Part shown: positions 8,556 through 18,067 of the stretch, in pieces | Layout: each line of letters begins with the position of its first letter | Position numbering within the stretch: position 1 is the stretch's first letter | DNA from: Bacillota bacterium | Lineage (GTDB): Bacteria > Bacillota > Clostridia > Caldicoprobacterales > Xylanivirgaceae | NCBI GenBank assembly: GCA_023621995.1 | Contig: JAMOAB010000060.1 | Span: 18,744 to 82,743, forward strand | Length of the DNA stretch: 64,000 bases | Direction of reading: 5' to 3' | Notes under the pieces: model-generated | Databases searched by the model: none | Seen by the model: only the letters and a program-made list of their open reading frames with translations | What the model was told of the DNA's origin: nothing | Program-made: the position numbers and the translations under genes

Positions 8556-9506
8556 ATGAGAAGTATTCGTACAGATTTGGCTGTAGAAGCAAGGGAGTTC
8601 TACAGTGTAGACGGTACTGAAATACCAGGTGTAAAGACAGACAATGAAGAGATAGATGGAATAAGTATAAATAGGGTACATGTGTTATCGCCTATAGGAG
8701 AGGAGAGGCTAGGCAAGCCTGTTGGAAACTATATTACATTAGAGTCTATGTATATAAAGGAGAGGGATCCTGAATTTGAAGAGCGGCTAAGTGTACAGAT
8801 AGCTGAAGAGATAAAAAAAATGGTATCGATAGACAATAAGACTAATGTGCTCATTGTAGGCTTGGGGAATTGGAATATAACCCCTGATTCTTTGGGACCT
8901 AAAGTGGTGGATAGAATTATGGTGACACGCCATCTTCTAGAACTTATGCCAGAAAAGGTAGACGAGAGAGTGAGATCGGTGTGTGCCATATCACCAGGTG
9001 TATTAGGTATAACGGGCATTGAGACAGGAGAGATAATAAGGGGTGTAGTAGAAAAAGTAGATCCAGATATTGTAATTGCAATAGATGCCCTTGCCTCACG
9101 GCGTACAGATAGGATTGGTGTTACAATACAACTTGCAGATACTGGAATAAATCCAGGTTCAGGCATAGGTAATAAGCGTATGGCTCTAAATAAGGAGACA
9201 TTGGGGGCAGATACCATAGCTATAGGTGTACCTACCGTAGTATACGCCCATACGATAGGTAGGGATACGCTTAAACTTTTAGCCGATTCAAATATACAGA
9301 TGGGCGGCAGTGCAGGTTTTATGGATGAAGGACAGCTTGATGGGCTACTGAGGCAAGTATTGTCACAGAATATGGGTGACTTAGTAGTTACTCCTAAGGA
9401 TGTGGATATTATGATAGATAATGTTTCGGGTATAATAGCTGACGGGATCAATCTTGCCATACATGACAATATATCTCTAGATGAGATAAGGACATTTCTA
9501 CACTAG
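8556..9506 (+). CDS. gpr: Germination protease GPR
   Basis: The spore endopeptidase that degrades small acid-soluble proteins when spores germinate. About 316 residues. The N-terminus RTDLAVEA resembles the protease's own cleavage site in its substrates and is the expected autoprocessing site of the zymogen. The unusual aspartic-protease core is visible as GLGNWNITPDSLGPKVV and AIDALASRR, which hold the two aspartates known to be needed in Bacillus GPR. GAAAGGAG precedes the ATG at 8556. Expression in the forespore is expected but I see no certain sigma-G promoter. Confidence 0.94.
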   Translation: MRSIRTDLAVEAREFYSVDGTEIPGVKTDNEEIDGISINRVHVLSPIGEERLGKPVGNYITLESMYIKERDPEFEERLSVQIAEEIKKMVSIDNKTNVLIVGLGNWNITPDSLGPKVVDRIMVTRHLLELMPEKVDERVRSVCAISPGVLGITGIETGEIIRGVVEKVDPDIVIAIDALASRRTDRIGVTIQLADTGINPGSGIGNKRMALNKETLGADTIAIGVPTVVYAHTIGRDTLKLLADSNIQMGGSAGFMDEGQLDGLLRQVLSQNMGDLVVTPKDVDIMIDNVSGIIADGINLAIHDNISLDEIRTFLH

Positions 9507-9534
9507 CACTCTTTACTCCTCTGAGTAGCCCTAT

Positions 9535-9590
9535 TGAAATTATTCAAGTTCAATTGCAAAAACATTAGGCTACGAACTTGAATAATTTCA
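9535..9590. repeat. Perfect 17-bp inverted repeat, copy A of a repeat found twice in the window
   Basis: Arms TGAAATTATTCAAGTTC (9535-9551) and its exact complement (9574-9590) enclose a 22-base loop, just after gpr. A related element lies at 57504-57554; the right arms and flank share ACTTGAATAATTTCAT and then GATAA one base later. There is no T-tract directly after the stem, so it is not a standard terminator. Confidence 0.85.
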
Positions 9591-9666
9591 TGGATAATTT
9601 TATTGATTTTTATAATATTCGATAGTCCCCATATAATAGAATTATATGAATATATATTATCATATT

Positions 9667-9697
9667 TGAATATTCATTATAGAGTGATGATATATTA
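9667..9697 (+). promoter_or_regulatory. Possible forespore-type promoter ahead of spoIIP
   Basis: TGAATA, 18 bases, TATATTA loosely resembles sigma-F/sigma-G promoters (TGwATA, then CATxxTA). In such A+T-rich DNA a chance match is quite possible. Confidence 0.25.
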
Positions 9698-9733
9698 ATA
9701 GACTCCATTCTATTAGATGGCGGGGCTGATGAT

Positions 9734-10957
9734 ATGGGAAGGATAAAAAGCTTTAAAATATCTAAGTTTATATATTATTTGACTATAGCATGTCTTTCGG
9801 TAGGGGTTATATTTTTTACGTATAGATTGGTTAAAGGTGATCCGGTCAATATAGCAAAATTCATAGATAATATTAGAAAATATAGATATTTAGACGAACA
9901 TAAGGGCGATTTTGTCAAGAAAAAAGAACAATTAGACAAAAACAATCAGGATAAGGGAGATAATAGTGGAGGGGAGAAGACTAAGAAGGATGAAAACTAT
10001 TTTAAAGACATATTATCTCGTATAGGGATTGAGAACATAAAGGATCCTAAAACCCTATTTATGTATCAGATGCCATTTATAAGAGGTATAGATAATAGTA
10101 TGTCTAGGGGTGGTTCTAGAGAAAAGAAGATGCCTCCATCTAGTGAAACAGAAGATTCGAAACAAGTTATGGCCGAATCTGATGCTGAATTTGACGATAG
10201 TGATGAGATAGAGGCCATATTGAAGGATGATCCAGAGATTCCCGATGATATTAAGATAGTCATAGAAAAGATAGAGGATGATCTAGGTCCTATAGAGCTT
10301 ACAGGAGACGGGCCCCAGATTCTAATATATCATTCCCATTCAAGGGAGGCATATAGGCAAGATCCCAATAGACGGTATACGGAATCAGCTAAAGAGGCCT
10401 TCAGAAGTGATGACTTAAATAGTACGGTTGTAAGAGTTGGTGATGTACTTGCACATCATCTCAAAGAACTTGGGATACCTGTATTTCACGATAGAACAGA
10501 ACATGAGCAAGATAATTATAATAAGTCATATGTCAGATCTCTAGAGACCCTTAAAAAAAGGATGCAAGAATATAGTAGCCTCAAAATCTTTATAGATATC
10601 CATAGGAATGCATATAAAGAAGGAGTAAAGACACCTGATGAAGAAGTAATCGTGGTAGATGGAGAGCGAATAGCTAAGATGTCTGTTGTAATAGGCACTG
10701 GAAAGGGAGAGTTGGGAGGTTTTAGAGAAAAGCCTAACTGGCAGGAGAACTATAAATTTGCGTTGAAACTTACAAATAAAGTAAATGAGATATGTCCAGG
10801 ACTTGCAAAACCAGTTATGGTACAGAATGGTAGATATAATCAACATGTATCTACCAACGCCATACTTATAGAAGTAGGAAGCACCCTTACTACTCTAGAG
10901 GAGGCAGAGAGAACAGCAAAATATTTAGCTAAGGCATTGAGCGAAATAGTAGAATGA
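9734..10957 (+). CDS. spoIIP: Stage II sporulation protein P
   Basis: A peptidoglycan amidase/endopeptidase that works with SpoIID and SpoIIM at the engulfing membrane. 407 residues. One transmembrane segment at about residues 12-32 anchors it; an acidic, lysine-rich linker covers about 60-185; the catalytic domain fills the C-terminal half with ILIYHSHSREAY (near 196), IFIDIHRNAYK and IEVGSTLTTLEEAERTA, carrying the zinc-binding histidines and glutamate of this amidase family. The ribosome binding site is weak (GGCGGGGCTGATGAT). It follows gpr as in Bacillus and ends just before a strong hairpin. Confidence 0.93.
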   Translation: MGRIKSFKISKFIYYLTIACLSVGVIFFTYRLVKGDPVNIAKFIDNIRKYRYLDEHKGDFVKKKEQLDKNNQDKGDNSGGEKTKKDENYFKDILSRIGIENIKDPKTLFMYQMPFIRGIDNSMSRGGSREKKMPPSSETEDSKQVMAESDAEFDDSDEIEAILKDDPEIPDDIKIVIEKIEDDLGPIELTGDGPQILIYHSHSREAYRQDPNRRYTESAKEAFRSDDLNSTVVRVGDVLAHHLKELGIPVFHDRTEHEQDNYNKSYVRSLETLKKRMQEYSSLKIFIDIHRNAYKEGVKTPDEEVIVVDGERIAKMSVVIGTGKGELGGFREKPNWQENYKFALKLTNKVNEICPGLAKPVMVQNGRYNQHVSTNAILIEVGSTLTTLEEAERTAKYLAKALSEIVE

Positions 10958-10964
10958 CTAGAAT

Positions 10965-11004
10965 ACCACCTTCATGGATATTATATGCACGGAGGTGGTT
11001 TTTT
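10965..11004 (+). terminator. Terminator-like hairpin that contains the next gene's ribosome binding site
   Basis: ACCACCTTC (10965-10973) pairs with GGAGGTGGT (10991-10999), nine pairs with one G-U, followed by a run of Ts to 11004. This has the form of an intrinsic terminator for spoIIP, yet the right arm is also the Shine-Dalgarno sequence of the next gene and the T-run runs into its TTG start. Confidence 0.7.
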
Positions 11005-11290
11005 GAGTAGATTAGAGCGTAATAGACTGAAGCGACAGAGACAACGGGAGAAGATATTTTTTTTAATGGGTCTACTCTTGTGCATATTCGTATTAGTAGG
11101 AGGGGTACTAATTACAAATGATATAATGGTAAGGATAACAGCTTTGCCCGAGGAGGAAGATATGTTTTCCATGCATTGGGTAAGTAGACATATAGATTAT
11201 TTTATGAATACAGTAATAGATAGATTTACTCGAATGGGACATAAGATTGCACAGCTCTATGATTATGTAGTACAATGGATACGAAACTAG
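11003..11290 (+). CDS. Small single-pass membrane protein in the yqxA position
   Basis: About 95 residues starting at TTG 11003, 6 bases after GGAGGTGG. A very basic N-terminus (SRLERNRLKRQRQREK) leads into one transmembrane helix (about residues 17-39: IFFLMGLLLCIFVLVGGVLI), then an acidic and amphipathic tail expected outside the cytoplasm. It lies between spoIIP and lepA, where Bacillus has yqxA, but I do not recognise clear YqxA similarity. A sporulation role is guessed from position only. An upstream ATG at 10985 would need the hairpin region to be coding. Confidence 0.65.
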   Translation: MSRLERNRLKRQRQREKIFFLMGLLLCIFVLVGGVLITNDIMVRITALPEEEDMFSMHWVSRHIDYFMNTVIDRFTRMGHKIAQLYDYVVQWIRN

Positions 11291-11378
11291 TTGCTTTTTT
11301 CGTAGATATTATTTATTATATAGTAGATTGGGTTGAAAGTAGATCAAATGAGGAATTTTTAAGGAGGAAGAGGATTTG

Positions 11379-13181
11379 ATGCCTAGCAGCAGACAGGAAA
11401 AAATTAGGAACTTTTGTATAATAGCACATATAGATCATGGTAAATCGACCCTTGCCGATCGTCTGCTTGAAGAGACGGGGGTAATGACAAAGCGAGATAT
11501 GGAAGAACAAGTTTTAGATAGTATGGATCTTGAAAGGGAGAGGGGCATTACAATAAAGGCAAAGGCTGCCAAGCTTGTATATGAGCACGATGGAGAAGAG
11601 TATATATTAAATCTCATAGATACTCCAGGACATGTAGACTTTAGTTATGAGGTTTCCAGGAGTCTGGCTGCATGTGAAGGGGCTATATTGGTAGTTGATG
11701 CCTCACAGGGAATACAGGCACAAACCCTTGCCAATGTATATCTTGCTTTAGAGCATGATTTAGAGATAATACCTGTTATAAACAAGATAGATCTACCTGG
11801 TGCACAGCCCGATGTTGTAAAAAAGGAGATAGAAGACGTAATAGGGCTAGATGCAGAAGATGCACCACTTATATCTGCAAAAAATGGAATTGGGATAGAT
11901 GCAGTACTAGACAGTATAATAGATCATATACCGCCACCTGAAGGTGATGAAGAAGCCCCCCTTAAAGCGCTTATATTTGACTCATTCTACGACAGCTATA
12001 GGGGGGTCATATGCCATATAAGGGTTATGGAGGGTACTGTAAAACCTGGCGACATGATACTTATGATGGCAACGGGTAAAGAATTTGAAGTAACAGACGT
12101 TGGAGTTTTTATGCCCGAGCTCCATCCAGTGGAAGAGCTTAAGGCAGGCGATGTAGGTTTTGTAGCGGCGAGTATAAAAAATGTCCGTGATGCCAGGGTT
12201 GGTGACACCATAACCAATATGGAAAAGCCTACAAAAGAAGCACTGCCCGGTTACAGACAAGCTGTACCTATGGTGTTTTGTGGCATATACCCGGCAGATG
12301 GATCAGAATACGATGATCTTAGAGACGCATTGGAAAAGCTTCAAATAAATGATGCGTCCCTTATATTCGAAGCAGAGACTTCTGCAGCTCTTGGATTTGG
12401 TTTCCGATGTGGTTTTTTAGGACTCTTGCATATGGAAATAGTACAGGAGAGGCTAGAGAGGGAGTATGATTTGGATATAGTTACTACTGCCCCCAGTGTA
12501 ATTTATAAGGTGATGAAAACCGATGGGGAGGTTGTTGACGTCTCAAATCCTGTGGATATGCCACCGGTTGTGGATATAGAATATATAGAAGAGCCCGTTG
12601 TGAGGGCACAGATAATAACACCATCTGATTATGTTGGTGCGGTTATGGAACTTTGTCAAGAGCGTAGGGGCACCTATACACATATGGAATATATAGACGA
12701 AATTCGAGTGATGCTAGTATATGACCTGCCTTTAAATGAAATTATATACGATTTCTTTGATGCCCTAAAATCTAGGACAAGGGGTTTTGCTTCTCTAGAC
12801 TATGACCTTAAGGGATATCAAGAGTCGGATCTAGTAAAGTTAGATATCCTATTAAATGGTGAAATGGTAGATGCCCTATCGACTATAGTTCACAAGGACA
12901 AGGCATATGCAAGGGGTAGGGCGGTTGCAGAAAAATTAAAGGAAGTTATTCCAAGACAGCAGTTTGAGATACCAATACAGGCAGCCATTGGAAATAAGAT
13001 AATCGCTAGGGAAACTGTAAAGGCGCTTAGAAAAGATGTCTTGGCCAAATGTTATGGTGGGGATATAAGTCGAAAGAGAAAACTTCTTGAAAAACAGAAG
13101 GAAGGAAAGAAACGAATGCGCCAGATAGGTAGTGTAGAGGTACCTCAAGAAGCATTTATGGCAGTACTCAAGATCAACTAG
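11379..13181 (+). CDS. lepA: Elongation factor 4 (back-translocating GTPase LepA)
   Basis: A 600-residue translational GTPase that acts on stalled ribosomes. GTP-binding motifs are all present: AHIDHGKST (G1), RGITI (G2), DTPGHVDF (G3), NKIDLPGA (G4) and SAKNGIG (G5). EF-G-like domains follow, and the LepA-specific C-terminal domain ends [22 protein letters not shown] precedes ATG 11379 by 10 bases; an in-frame TTG sits at 11376. hemW follows after 14 bases, as in most Firmicutes. Confidence 0.96.
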   Translation: MPSSRQEKIRNFCIIAHIDHGKSTLADRLLEETGVMTKRDMEEQVLDSMDLERERGITIKAKAAKLVYEHDGEEYILNLIDTPGHVDFSYEVSRSLAACEGAILVVDASQGIQAQTLANVYLALEHDLEIIPVINKIDLPGAQPDVVKKEIEDVIGLDAEDAPLISAKNGIGIDAVLDSIIDHIPPPEGDEEAPLKALIFDSFYDSYRGVICHIRVMEGTVKPGDMILMMATGKEFEVTDVGVFMPELHPVEELKAGDVGFVAASIKNVRDARVGDTITNMEKPTKEALPGYRQAVPMVFCGIYPADGSEYDDLRDALEKLQINDASLIFEAETSAALGFGFRCGFLGLLHMEIVQERLEREYDLDIVTTAPSVIYKVMKTDGEVVDVSNPVDMPPVVDIEYIEEPVVRAQIITPSDYVGAVMELCQERRGTYTHMEYIDEIRVMLVYDLPLNEIIYDFFDALKSRTRGFASLDYDLKGYQESDLVKLDILLNGEMVDALSTIVHKDKAYARGRAVAEKLKEVIPRQQFEIPIQAAIGNKIIARETVKALRKDVLAKCYGGDISRKRKLLEKQKEGKKRMRQIGSVEVPQEAFMAVLKIN

Positions 13182-13195
13182 GGAGGTTTTATCCC

Positions 13196-14347
13196 ATGAA
13201 AGATGGAGAAATTGGCATATATATACACATACCATTTTGTATGAAGAAATGCCTATACTGTGATTTTCCTTCCTATGCAGGAGTAAAGTGGCAGATGGCA
13301 CCTTATTTGAAGGCGTTATTAAAGGAGATGAAAGCTGCAAGGGATGAGATAGCAGACTATAATATAGGATCCATATATATAGGTGGGGGTACACCCACCT
13401 TTTTTAAAACTCCATATATTTCCTCTATAATGGAAACCTGTACTTCCCTATTCAATATAGATGGAGCTGCCGAGGTGACGATAGAGGCCAACCCTGGAAC
13501 ATTAAATAAGGAAAGACTTAAAGTTTTGAGAGAGATGGGTATAAATAGGCTTAGCATAGGTGTACAGGCATGGCAGACTGGGCTTCTTAGAACCCTTGGG
13601 CGGATCCATGATTCAAATCAGGTAATATCTGATATTGACTGGGCAAGGGAAGTTGGTTTTGAAAATATAAGTGTGGACCTTATGTTTGGGCTCCCCAATC
13701 AGACATTTGACCAGTGGGCAGAAACCCTTGACAATGTATGCAATCTTGACGTAGAGCATGTGTCTGCATATAGCCTCAAAGTAGAAGAGGGGACACCGTT
13801 ATATACTATGGTGGCAAATGGTACTTTGGAACTTGTAGATGAAGATACTGAGAGGAATATGTATCATCATGGAATATCTTTTCTTAAAAGTAAGGGGTAC
13901 ATTCAATATGAGATATCTAATTTTGCTAAAGAAGGGTATAGAAGTCGTCATAATCTAAGATATTGGAAGAATGGAGAATATATAGGGTTTGGATGTGGTG
14001 CCCATTCTTATCTCAGAGGTATGAGGAGATATAATTACCCACAAATTGAAAAATATATAGATACTATAGAGAAAAGAGGACATGCTATAGCAGATAGTGA
14101 ATATGTAGGTAAGGATATAGAACGTTTTGAGACAGTTATGATGGGGCTTCGCCTTATGGAAGGTGTGAACAAGAGAGAGTTCTTAGAGAGATTTGGTAAC
14201 TCCCTAGACTTTTATTACGGAGATGTAATTTTAAAACTTAAAACAGATGGTCTATTGAGGGAGGATGACACATCCATATGTCTGACTATGAGAGGAATGG
14301 ATATACAGAACACAGTTTTACTTGCTTTTTTGGATTATATGGAATAA
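13196..14347 (+). CDS. hemW: Radical SAM heme chaperone HemW
   Basis: A 383-residue radical SAM protein. The cluster motif is CMKKCLYCDF (C15, C19, C22), with only three cysteines as in HemW rather than the four-cysteine HemN motif. The HemW heme-binding motif HNxxYW is present as HNLRYW in RSRHNLRYWKNGEYIGFG. The protein carries heme for insertion into respiratory proteins and is not a coproporphyrinogen oxidase, despite frequent annotation as HemN. GGGAGG lies 10 bases ahead of the ATG; it is probably co-transcribed with lepA. Confidence 0.93.
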   Translation: MKDGEIGIYIHIPFCMKKCLYCDFPSYAGVKWQMAPYLKALLKEMKAARDEIADYNIGSIYIGGGTPTFFKTPYISSIMETCTSLFNIDGAAEVTIEANPGTLNKERLKVLREMGINRLSIGVQAWQTGLLRTLGRIHDSNQVISDIDWAREVGFENISVDLMFGLPNQTFDQWAETLDNVCNLDVEHVSAYSLKVEEGTPLYTMVANGTLELVDEDTERNMYHHGISFLKSKGYIQYEISNFAKEGYRSRHNLRYWKNGEYIGFGCGAHSYLRGMRRYNYPQIEKYIDTIEKRGHAIADSEYVGKDIERFETVMMGLRLMEGVNKREFLERFGNSLDFYYGDVILKLKTDGLLREDDTSICLTMRGMDIQNTVLLAFLDYME

Positions 14348-14362
14348 TTTCTTAAAAAGATA

Positions 14363-14391
14363 TTGACAAAGAGGCTAGGAAGTGATAATTT
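14363..14391 (+). promoter_or_regulatory. Promoter of the hrcA-grpE-dnaK operon
   Basis: A consensus TTGACA at 14363-14368 is followed by a -10 region at about 14384-14391 (GATAAT with 15 bases or TAATTT with 17). It lies directly ahead of the CIRCE operator, so a bound HrcA would cover the start of transcription. Confidence 0.75.
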
Positions 14392-14401
14392 ATCATTAGA
14401 A

Positions 14402-14428
14402 TTAGCACTCAATAAGGGTGAGTGCTAA
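14402..14428. promoter_or_regulatory. CIRCE operator for HrcA
   Basis: A perfect TTAGCACTC - 9 bases - GAGTGCTAA, identical to the CIRCE consensus. It lies in the leader of hrcA, so HrcA represses its own operon, including the DnaK chaperone genes, until heat shock. Confidence 0.98.
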
Positions 14429-14456
14429 CAAAGGAATTTCATAGGGGGTGATAACT

Positions 14457-15491
14457 ATGCGGTTTGGTAAGAGAAAGCTTCAAATATTACAGGCAATAAT
14501 TGAAGATTATGTTATATCAGGAGAGCCTGTGGGGTCTAGAACTATAGCAAAGAAATATGATTTAGGTGTAAGCCCAGCTACTATAAGAAATGAGATGGCA
14601 GATTTGGAAGATATGGGATATTTAGAGCAACCCCATACATCAGCAGGCCGTATTCCTTCAGATAAGGCATATAGACTATATGTAGATCATTTGATGCAAG
14701 TTAGGACATTGACAGTTAAGGAAGCTGAAAATATAAAGAGTTTATACGCCATAAAAACTCAGCATACAGAAGAGATCATAGGCCAGACGGCCAAGATACT
14801 ATCTGATATAACAAATTATACGAGTGTTGTGCTCAAACCTCAGTTGAGCAAAGTGCTTATAAAGCGAGTACAAATAATGCCTATAGATGGTGAATTTGCA
14901 CTGCTTATAGTTGTCACCAATTCGGGTATAATACGGGATACCATAATAAGGTTTTCTGAAGAAGTAGAGCCAAGCTATTTAGAGAGAGTATCAAATATGC
15001 TTACAGAACGTTTTATAGATAGGAGTTTTGTTGAAGTTAATACTCAAATAATACCTGAAATAAGAGACGAGATTGCAATGAACAGGAAGATATTCAACAA
15101 TGTAATCGATGCACTGACAGAAAGTTTTACCAACAACGAGAAGAAAGATGTATATCTATATGGCACGGGTAACATATTTAACTTCCCTGAATATCATGAC
15201 TTAGACAAGGCAAAGACTTTTCTAGAGCTCATGGAGGAAACAGAGCTTATATATGATATAATAAGTAGTTCAGATGAGGGGGGAGTCACTGTTACAATTG
15301 GCTCTGAAAACACCCATCCTGATATGAGAGACAGTAGTATAGTTACTGCTACTTATCATATAGGTGACAGGGTGATAGGCAGTATTGGGCTCATAGGTCC
15401 GACGCGGATGGAGTATGCCAAGGTTTTTTCAATTATGGATTATATGGGTAAGTGTTTAAGCCATTATCTAACCCAGCTATTAGAAGGTTGA
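14457..15491 (+). CDS. hrcA: Heat-inducible transcription repressor HrcA
   Basis: A 344-residue repressor that binds CIRCE. The N-terminal winged helix reads RKLQILQAIIEDYVISGEPVGSR with VSPATIRNEMADLE as recognition helix and TSAGRIPSDKAYRLYVD after it; the GAF-like and dimerisation regions follow, ending with GSIGLIGPTRMEYAKV. AGGGGG precedes ATG 14457; the GTG at 14448 overlaps this site. It is the first gene of the heat-shock operon and lies 28 bases after a perfect CIRCE site. Confidence 0.97.
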   Translation: MRFGKRKLQILQAIIEDYVISGEPVGSRTIAKKYDLGVSPATIRNEMADLEDMGYLEQPHTSAGRIPSDKAYRLYVDHLMQVRTLTVKEAENIKSLYAIKTQHTEEIIGQTAKILSDITNYTSVVLKPQLSKVLIKRVQIMPIDGEFALLIVVTNSGIIRDTIIRFSEEVEPSYLERVSNMLTERFIDRSFVEVNTQIIPEIRDEIAMNRKIFNNVIDALTESFTNNEKKDVYLYGTGNIFNFPEYHDLDKAKTFLELMEETELIYDIISSSDEGGVTVTIGSENTHPDMRDSSIVTATYHIGDRVIGSIGLIGPTRMEYAKVFSIMDYMGKCLSHYLTQLLEG

Positions 15492-15526
15492 TAGTGGCTA
15501 ATAATCAGTGTGAGAAGGTGATATAA

Positions 15527-16096
15527 GTGGAAAACAATAATAATAGGGATGTAAACGAAGAGGTATGCGAAGATCACAAGAAAGATGTGACTGGATCAAC
15601 TGAAGATACTGATGTCAATATTTCCTGTGATGAAGAGGAATTAAAAAAACAGCTTGAACAGTTGGAGAAGGAGAGAGATGAACATCTTGCCCTTGCCCAA
15701 CGAGTTCAGGCTGATTTTGATAATTTTAGGAAACGGAACAAAAATATATCTGCTGAATTTTATGATTCTGGTGTGGGAGATACTGTTGCCACCTTTCTAC
15801 CTGTGCTTGACAATCTAGAGAGGGCCCTTTGTTCTATGGAGGAGGGAGAATGCTCTGAAGCATTTATACAAGGTATAGAGATGGTGATAAAACAATTTCA
15901 AGACGTACTCAAAAAACTTCAAGTGGAGGAGATTGAGGCTCTTGGAAAGCCATTTGATCCTGAACTTCATCATGCAGTTGCGCAGCAAGATGCGAAAGAT
16001 GGAGAAGAGGAGAATACTGTGGTTGATGTTTTACAAAAAGGGTATATGTATAAAGATAAGGTAATACGATATAGCATGGTTAAGGTTGCAAAATAA
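15527..16096 (+). CDS. grpE: Nucleotide exchange factor GrpE
   Basis: 189 residues. A long acidic, helical N-terminus (LEKERDEHLALAQRVQADFDNFRKR) leads to the GrpE beta-domain, with PVLDNLERAL, the GIEMVIKQFQDVLKK region, and GKPFDPELHHAVAQ near the end, all characteristic of GrpE. It releases ADP from DnaK. Starts with GTG 15527 behind AGAAGGTGA. Positioned between hrcA and dnaK in the usual order. Confidence 0.96.
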   Translation: MENNNNRDVNEEVCEDHKKDVTGSTEDTDVNISCDEEELKKQLEQLEKERDEHLALAQRVQADFDNFRKRNKNISAEFYDSGVGDTVATFLPVLDNLERALCSMEEGECSEAFIQGIEMVIKQFQDVLKKLQVEEIEALGKPFDPELHHAVAQQDAKDGEEENTVVDVLQKGYMYKDKVIRYSMVKVAK

Positions 16097-16135
16097 TTCA
16101 ATAATTTGTTTAATGGCAAAAGGAGGAAATATGAT

Positions 16136-17971
16136 ATGGGAAAGATAATTGGTATTGACTTAGGAACTACTAACTCTTGCGTTGCAGTAATGGAAGGTGG
16201 GGAGGCGACGGTAATCCCCAATGCAGAAGGTGGACGTACTACACCATCAGTAGTTGCTTTTTCGAAAGAAGGTGAAAGGTTAGTAGGTCAGGTTGCAAAG
16301 AGGCAAGCAATAACTAATCCTGACAGGACCATTACTTCTATAAAGAGAGATATGGGAACCAATAAAAAGGTTAAAATAGATGATAGGGAATACACTCCAC
16401 CAGAGATATCTGCCATGGTGCTTACTAAGCTTAAGCAAGATGCAGAAGCCTATATAGGAGGAGAGGTAACTCAGGCGGTAATAACTGTACCTGCATATTT
16501 TAGCGATAGTCAGAGGCAAGCTACGAAGGATGCTGGTAGGATAGCAGGGCTAGAAGTTCTTCGAATAATAAATGAGCCTACAGCAGCAGCACTTGCATAT
16601 GGATTGGATAAGGATACCAACCAAAAGATAATGGTATATGACCTAGGCGGGGGCACATTTGATGTCTCTATAATGGAGATAGGCGATGGCGTATTTGAAG
16701 TGTTGGCAACTAGTGGTAACAACAAACTAGGCGGCGATGACTTCGACAATAGAATAGTAGATTATCTTGCTGAGGAATTTAAGCGTGACAATGGAATAGA
16801 TCTTAGGGAAGATAAAATGGCTCATCAAAGGCTTCAAGAGGCAGCAGAGAAGGCTAAAATAGAGCTTTCATCTGTACTTACTACAAATATAAATTTACCC
16901 TTTATAACAGCTGATGCTTCAGGGCCTAAACATCTAGATGCAACGCTTACCAGGGCAAAATTTGAAGAGCTTACTGCCGATTTGGTAGAGAAGACTATGG
17001 ATCCAGTAAGGCAAGCTATAAAAGATTCTGGACTTACACCAGACAAGATCGACAAGGTTATATTGGTAGGAGGTTCTACACGAATTCCTGCTGTGCAAGG
17101 GGCAGTTAAAAAACTAATAGGAAAAGACCCACATAAGGGAATAAATCCAGACGAATGTGTGGCCTTAGGTGCTGCAATACAGGCAGGTGTATTGGGTGGA
17201 GAAGTTAAGGACATACTCCTACTTGATGTCACTCCCCTATCTCTTGGAATTGAGACATTAGGTGGAGTGTTTACAAAATTGATTGAGCGTAATACTACTA
17301 TTCCAACAAAGAAGAGTGAAATCTTCACAACGGCTGCCGATGGTCAGACCAGTGTTGAGATACATGTACTTCAGGGAGAACGGGAGATGGCTGCCTACAA
17401 CAAGACATTAGGACGCTTTAGCCTAGATGGAATACCACCAGCTCCGAGGGGAGTACCTCAGATAGAGGTGACCTTTGATATAGACGCAAATGGTATTGTA
17501 AACGTGTCTGCCAAAGATCTAGGCACCGGAAAAGAGCAGAAGGTAACTATAACGGCTTCTAGTAATTTAACAGATGATGAGATCGAACAGGCAGTTAAAG
17601 AGGCAGAGAAATATGCTGAAGAAGATAAGAAGAAAAAAGAAGAGATTGAGATAAAGAACAATGCAGATTCACTAGTATACAATACTCAAAAGACAATGGA
17701 TGAGCTAGGCGATAAGATAGATGGAGCCGATAAGGATAGAATACAGGCAGAGATAGATAACACTAAATCCGCTATAGAGGAAAATGATATAGACAAGATA
17801 AAAGCTGCTTCAGATAAACTAGCCCAGGTTTCCTATGAAGTTTTTGGGAAGATCTATCAACAAGAAGCAGGAGCAGCAGGAGCTCAGCCCGGAGGTCAAG
17901 GGCAGGGTTCAGACGGTGGAGATGACGATGTGGTAGATGCCGACTATGAAGTAGTAGACGATGATGAATAA
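16136..17971 (+). CDS. dnaK: Chaperone DnaK (Hsp70)
   Basis: 611 residues, the typical Gram-positive length. The ATPase domain starts [19 protein letters not shown] and has [12 protein letters not shown] and [13 protein letters not shown]; the substrate domain has [18 protein letters not shown]; the C-terminal tail is acidic and ends YEVVDDDE. I chose ATG 16136 because AGGAGG lies just ahead and the protein then begins MGKIIGID; an in-frame ATG at 16106 lacks these features. A strong hairpin lies between it and dnaJ. Confidence 0.98.
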   Translation: MGKIIGIDLGTTNSCVAVMEGGEATVIPNAEGGRTTPSVVAFSKEGERLVGQVAKRQAITNPDRTITSIKRDMGTNKKVKIDDREYTPPEISAMVLTKLKQDAEAYIGGEVTQAVITVPAYFSDSQRQATKDAGRIAGLEVLRIINEPTAAALAYGLDKDTNQKIMVYDLGGGTFDVSIMEIGDGVFEVLATSGNNKLGGDDFDNRIVDYLAEEFKRDNGIDLREDKMAHQRLQEAAEKAKIELSSVLTTNINLPFITADASGPKHLDATLTRAKFEELTADLVEKTMDPVRQAIKDSGLTPDKIDKVILVGGSTRIPAVQGAVKKLIGKDPHKGINPDECVALGAAIQAGVLGGEVKDILLLDVTPLSLGIETLGGVFTKLIERNTTIPTKKSEIFTTAADGQTSVEIHVLQGEREMAAYNKTLGRFSLDGIPPAPRGVPQIEVTFDIDANGIVNVSAKDLGTGKEQKVTITASSNLTDDEIEQAVKEAEKYAEEDKKKKEEIEIKNNADSLVYNTQKTMDELGDKIDGADKDRIQAEIDNTKSAIEENDIDKIKAASDKLAQVSYEVFGKIYQQEAGAAGAQPGGQGQGSDGGDDDVVDADYEVVDDDE

Positions 17972-17996
17972 ATGATATATAATATTTAGTATTGAC

Positions 17997-18031
17997 AAAA
18001 AGCCAAAGCCAACTAGGGCTTTGGCTTTTTA
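17997..18031 (+). terminator. Intrinsic terminator between dnaK and dnaJ
   Basis: AAAAAGCCAAAGCC and GGGCTTTGGCTTTTT form a strong stem with a five-base loop and a T-tract. No clear promoter follows before dnaJ, so dnaJ is probably reached by read-through, which would give much less DnaJ than DnaK. Confidence 0.88.
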
Positions 18032-18067
18032 AAGGTTTATTCTATATAAATGAGGTGGTGATACAAG

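Noticed and set aside
13196..14347. Coproporphyrinogen dehydrogenase HemN
   Set aside because: The radical SAM motif has three cysteines and the HNxxYW heme motif is present, so it is HemW.
16834..17328. Long minus-strand open frame opposite dnaK
   Set aside because: No ribosome binding site, no family motif, and the plus strand is an unmistakable DnaK; it is a by-product of codon usage. The same holds for the other long antisense frames, for example opposite gpr (8729-9469).
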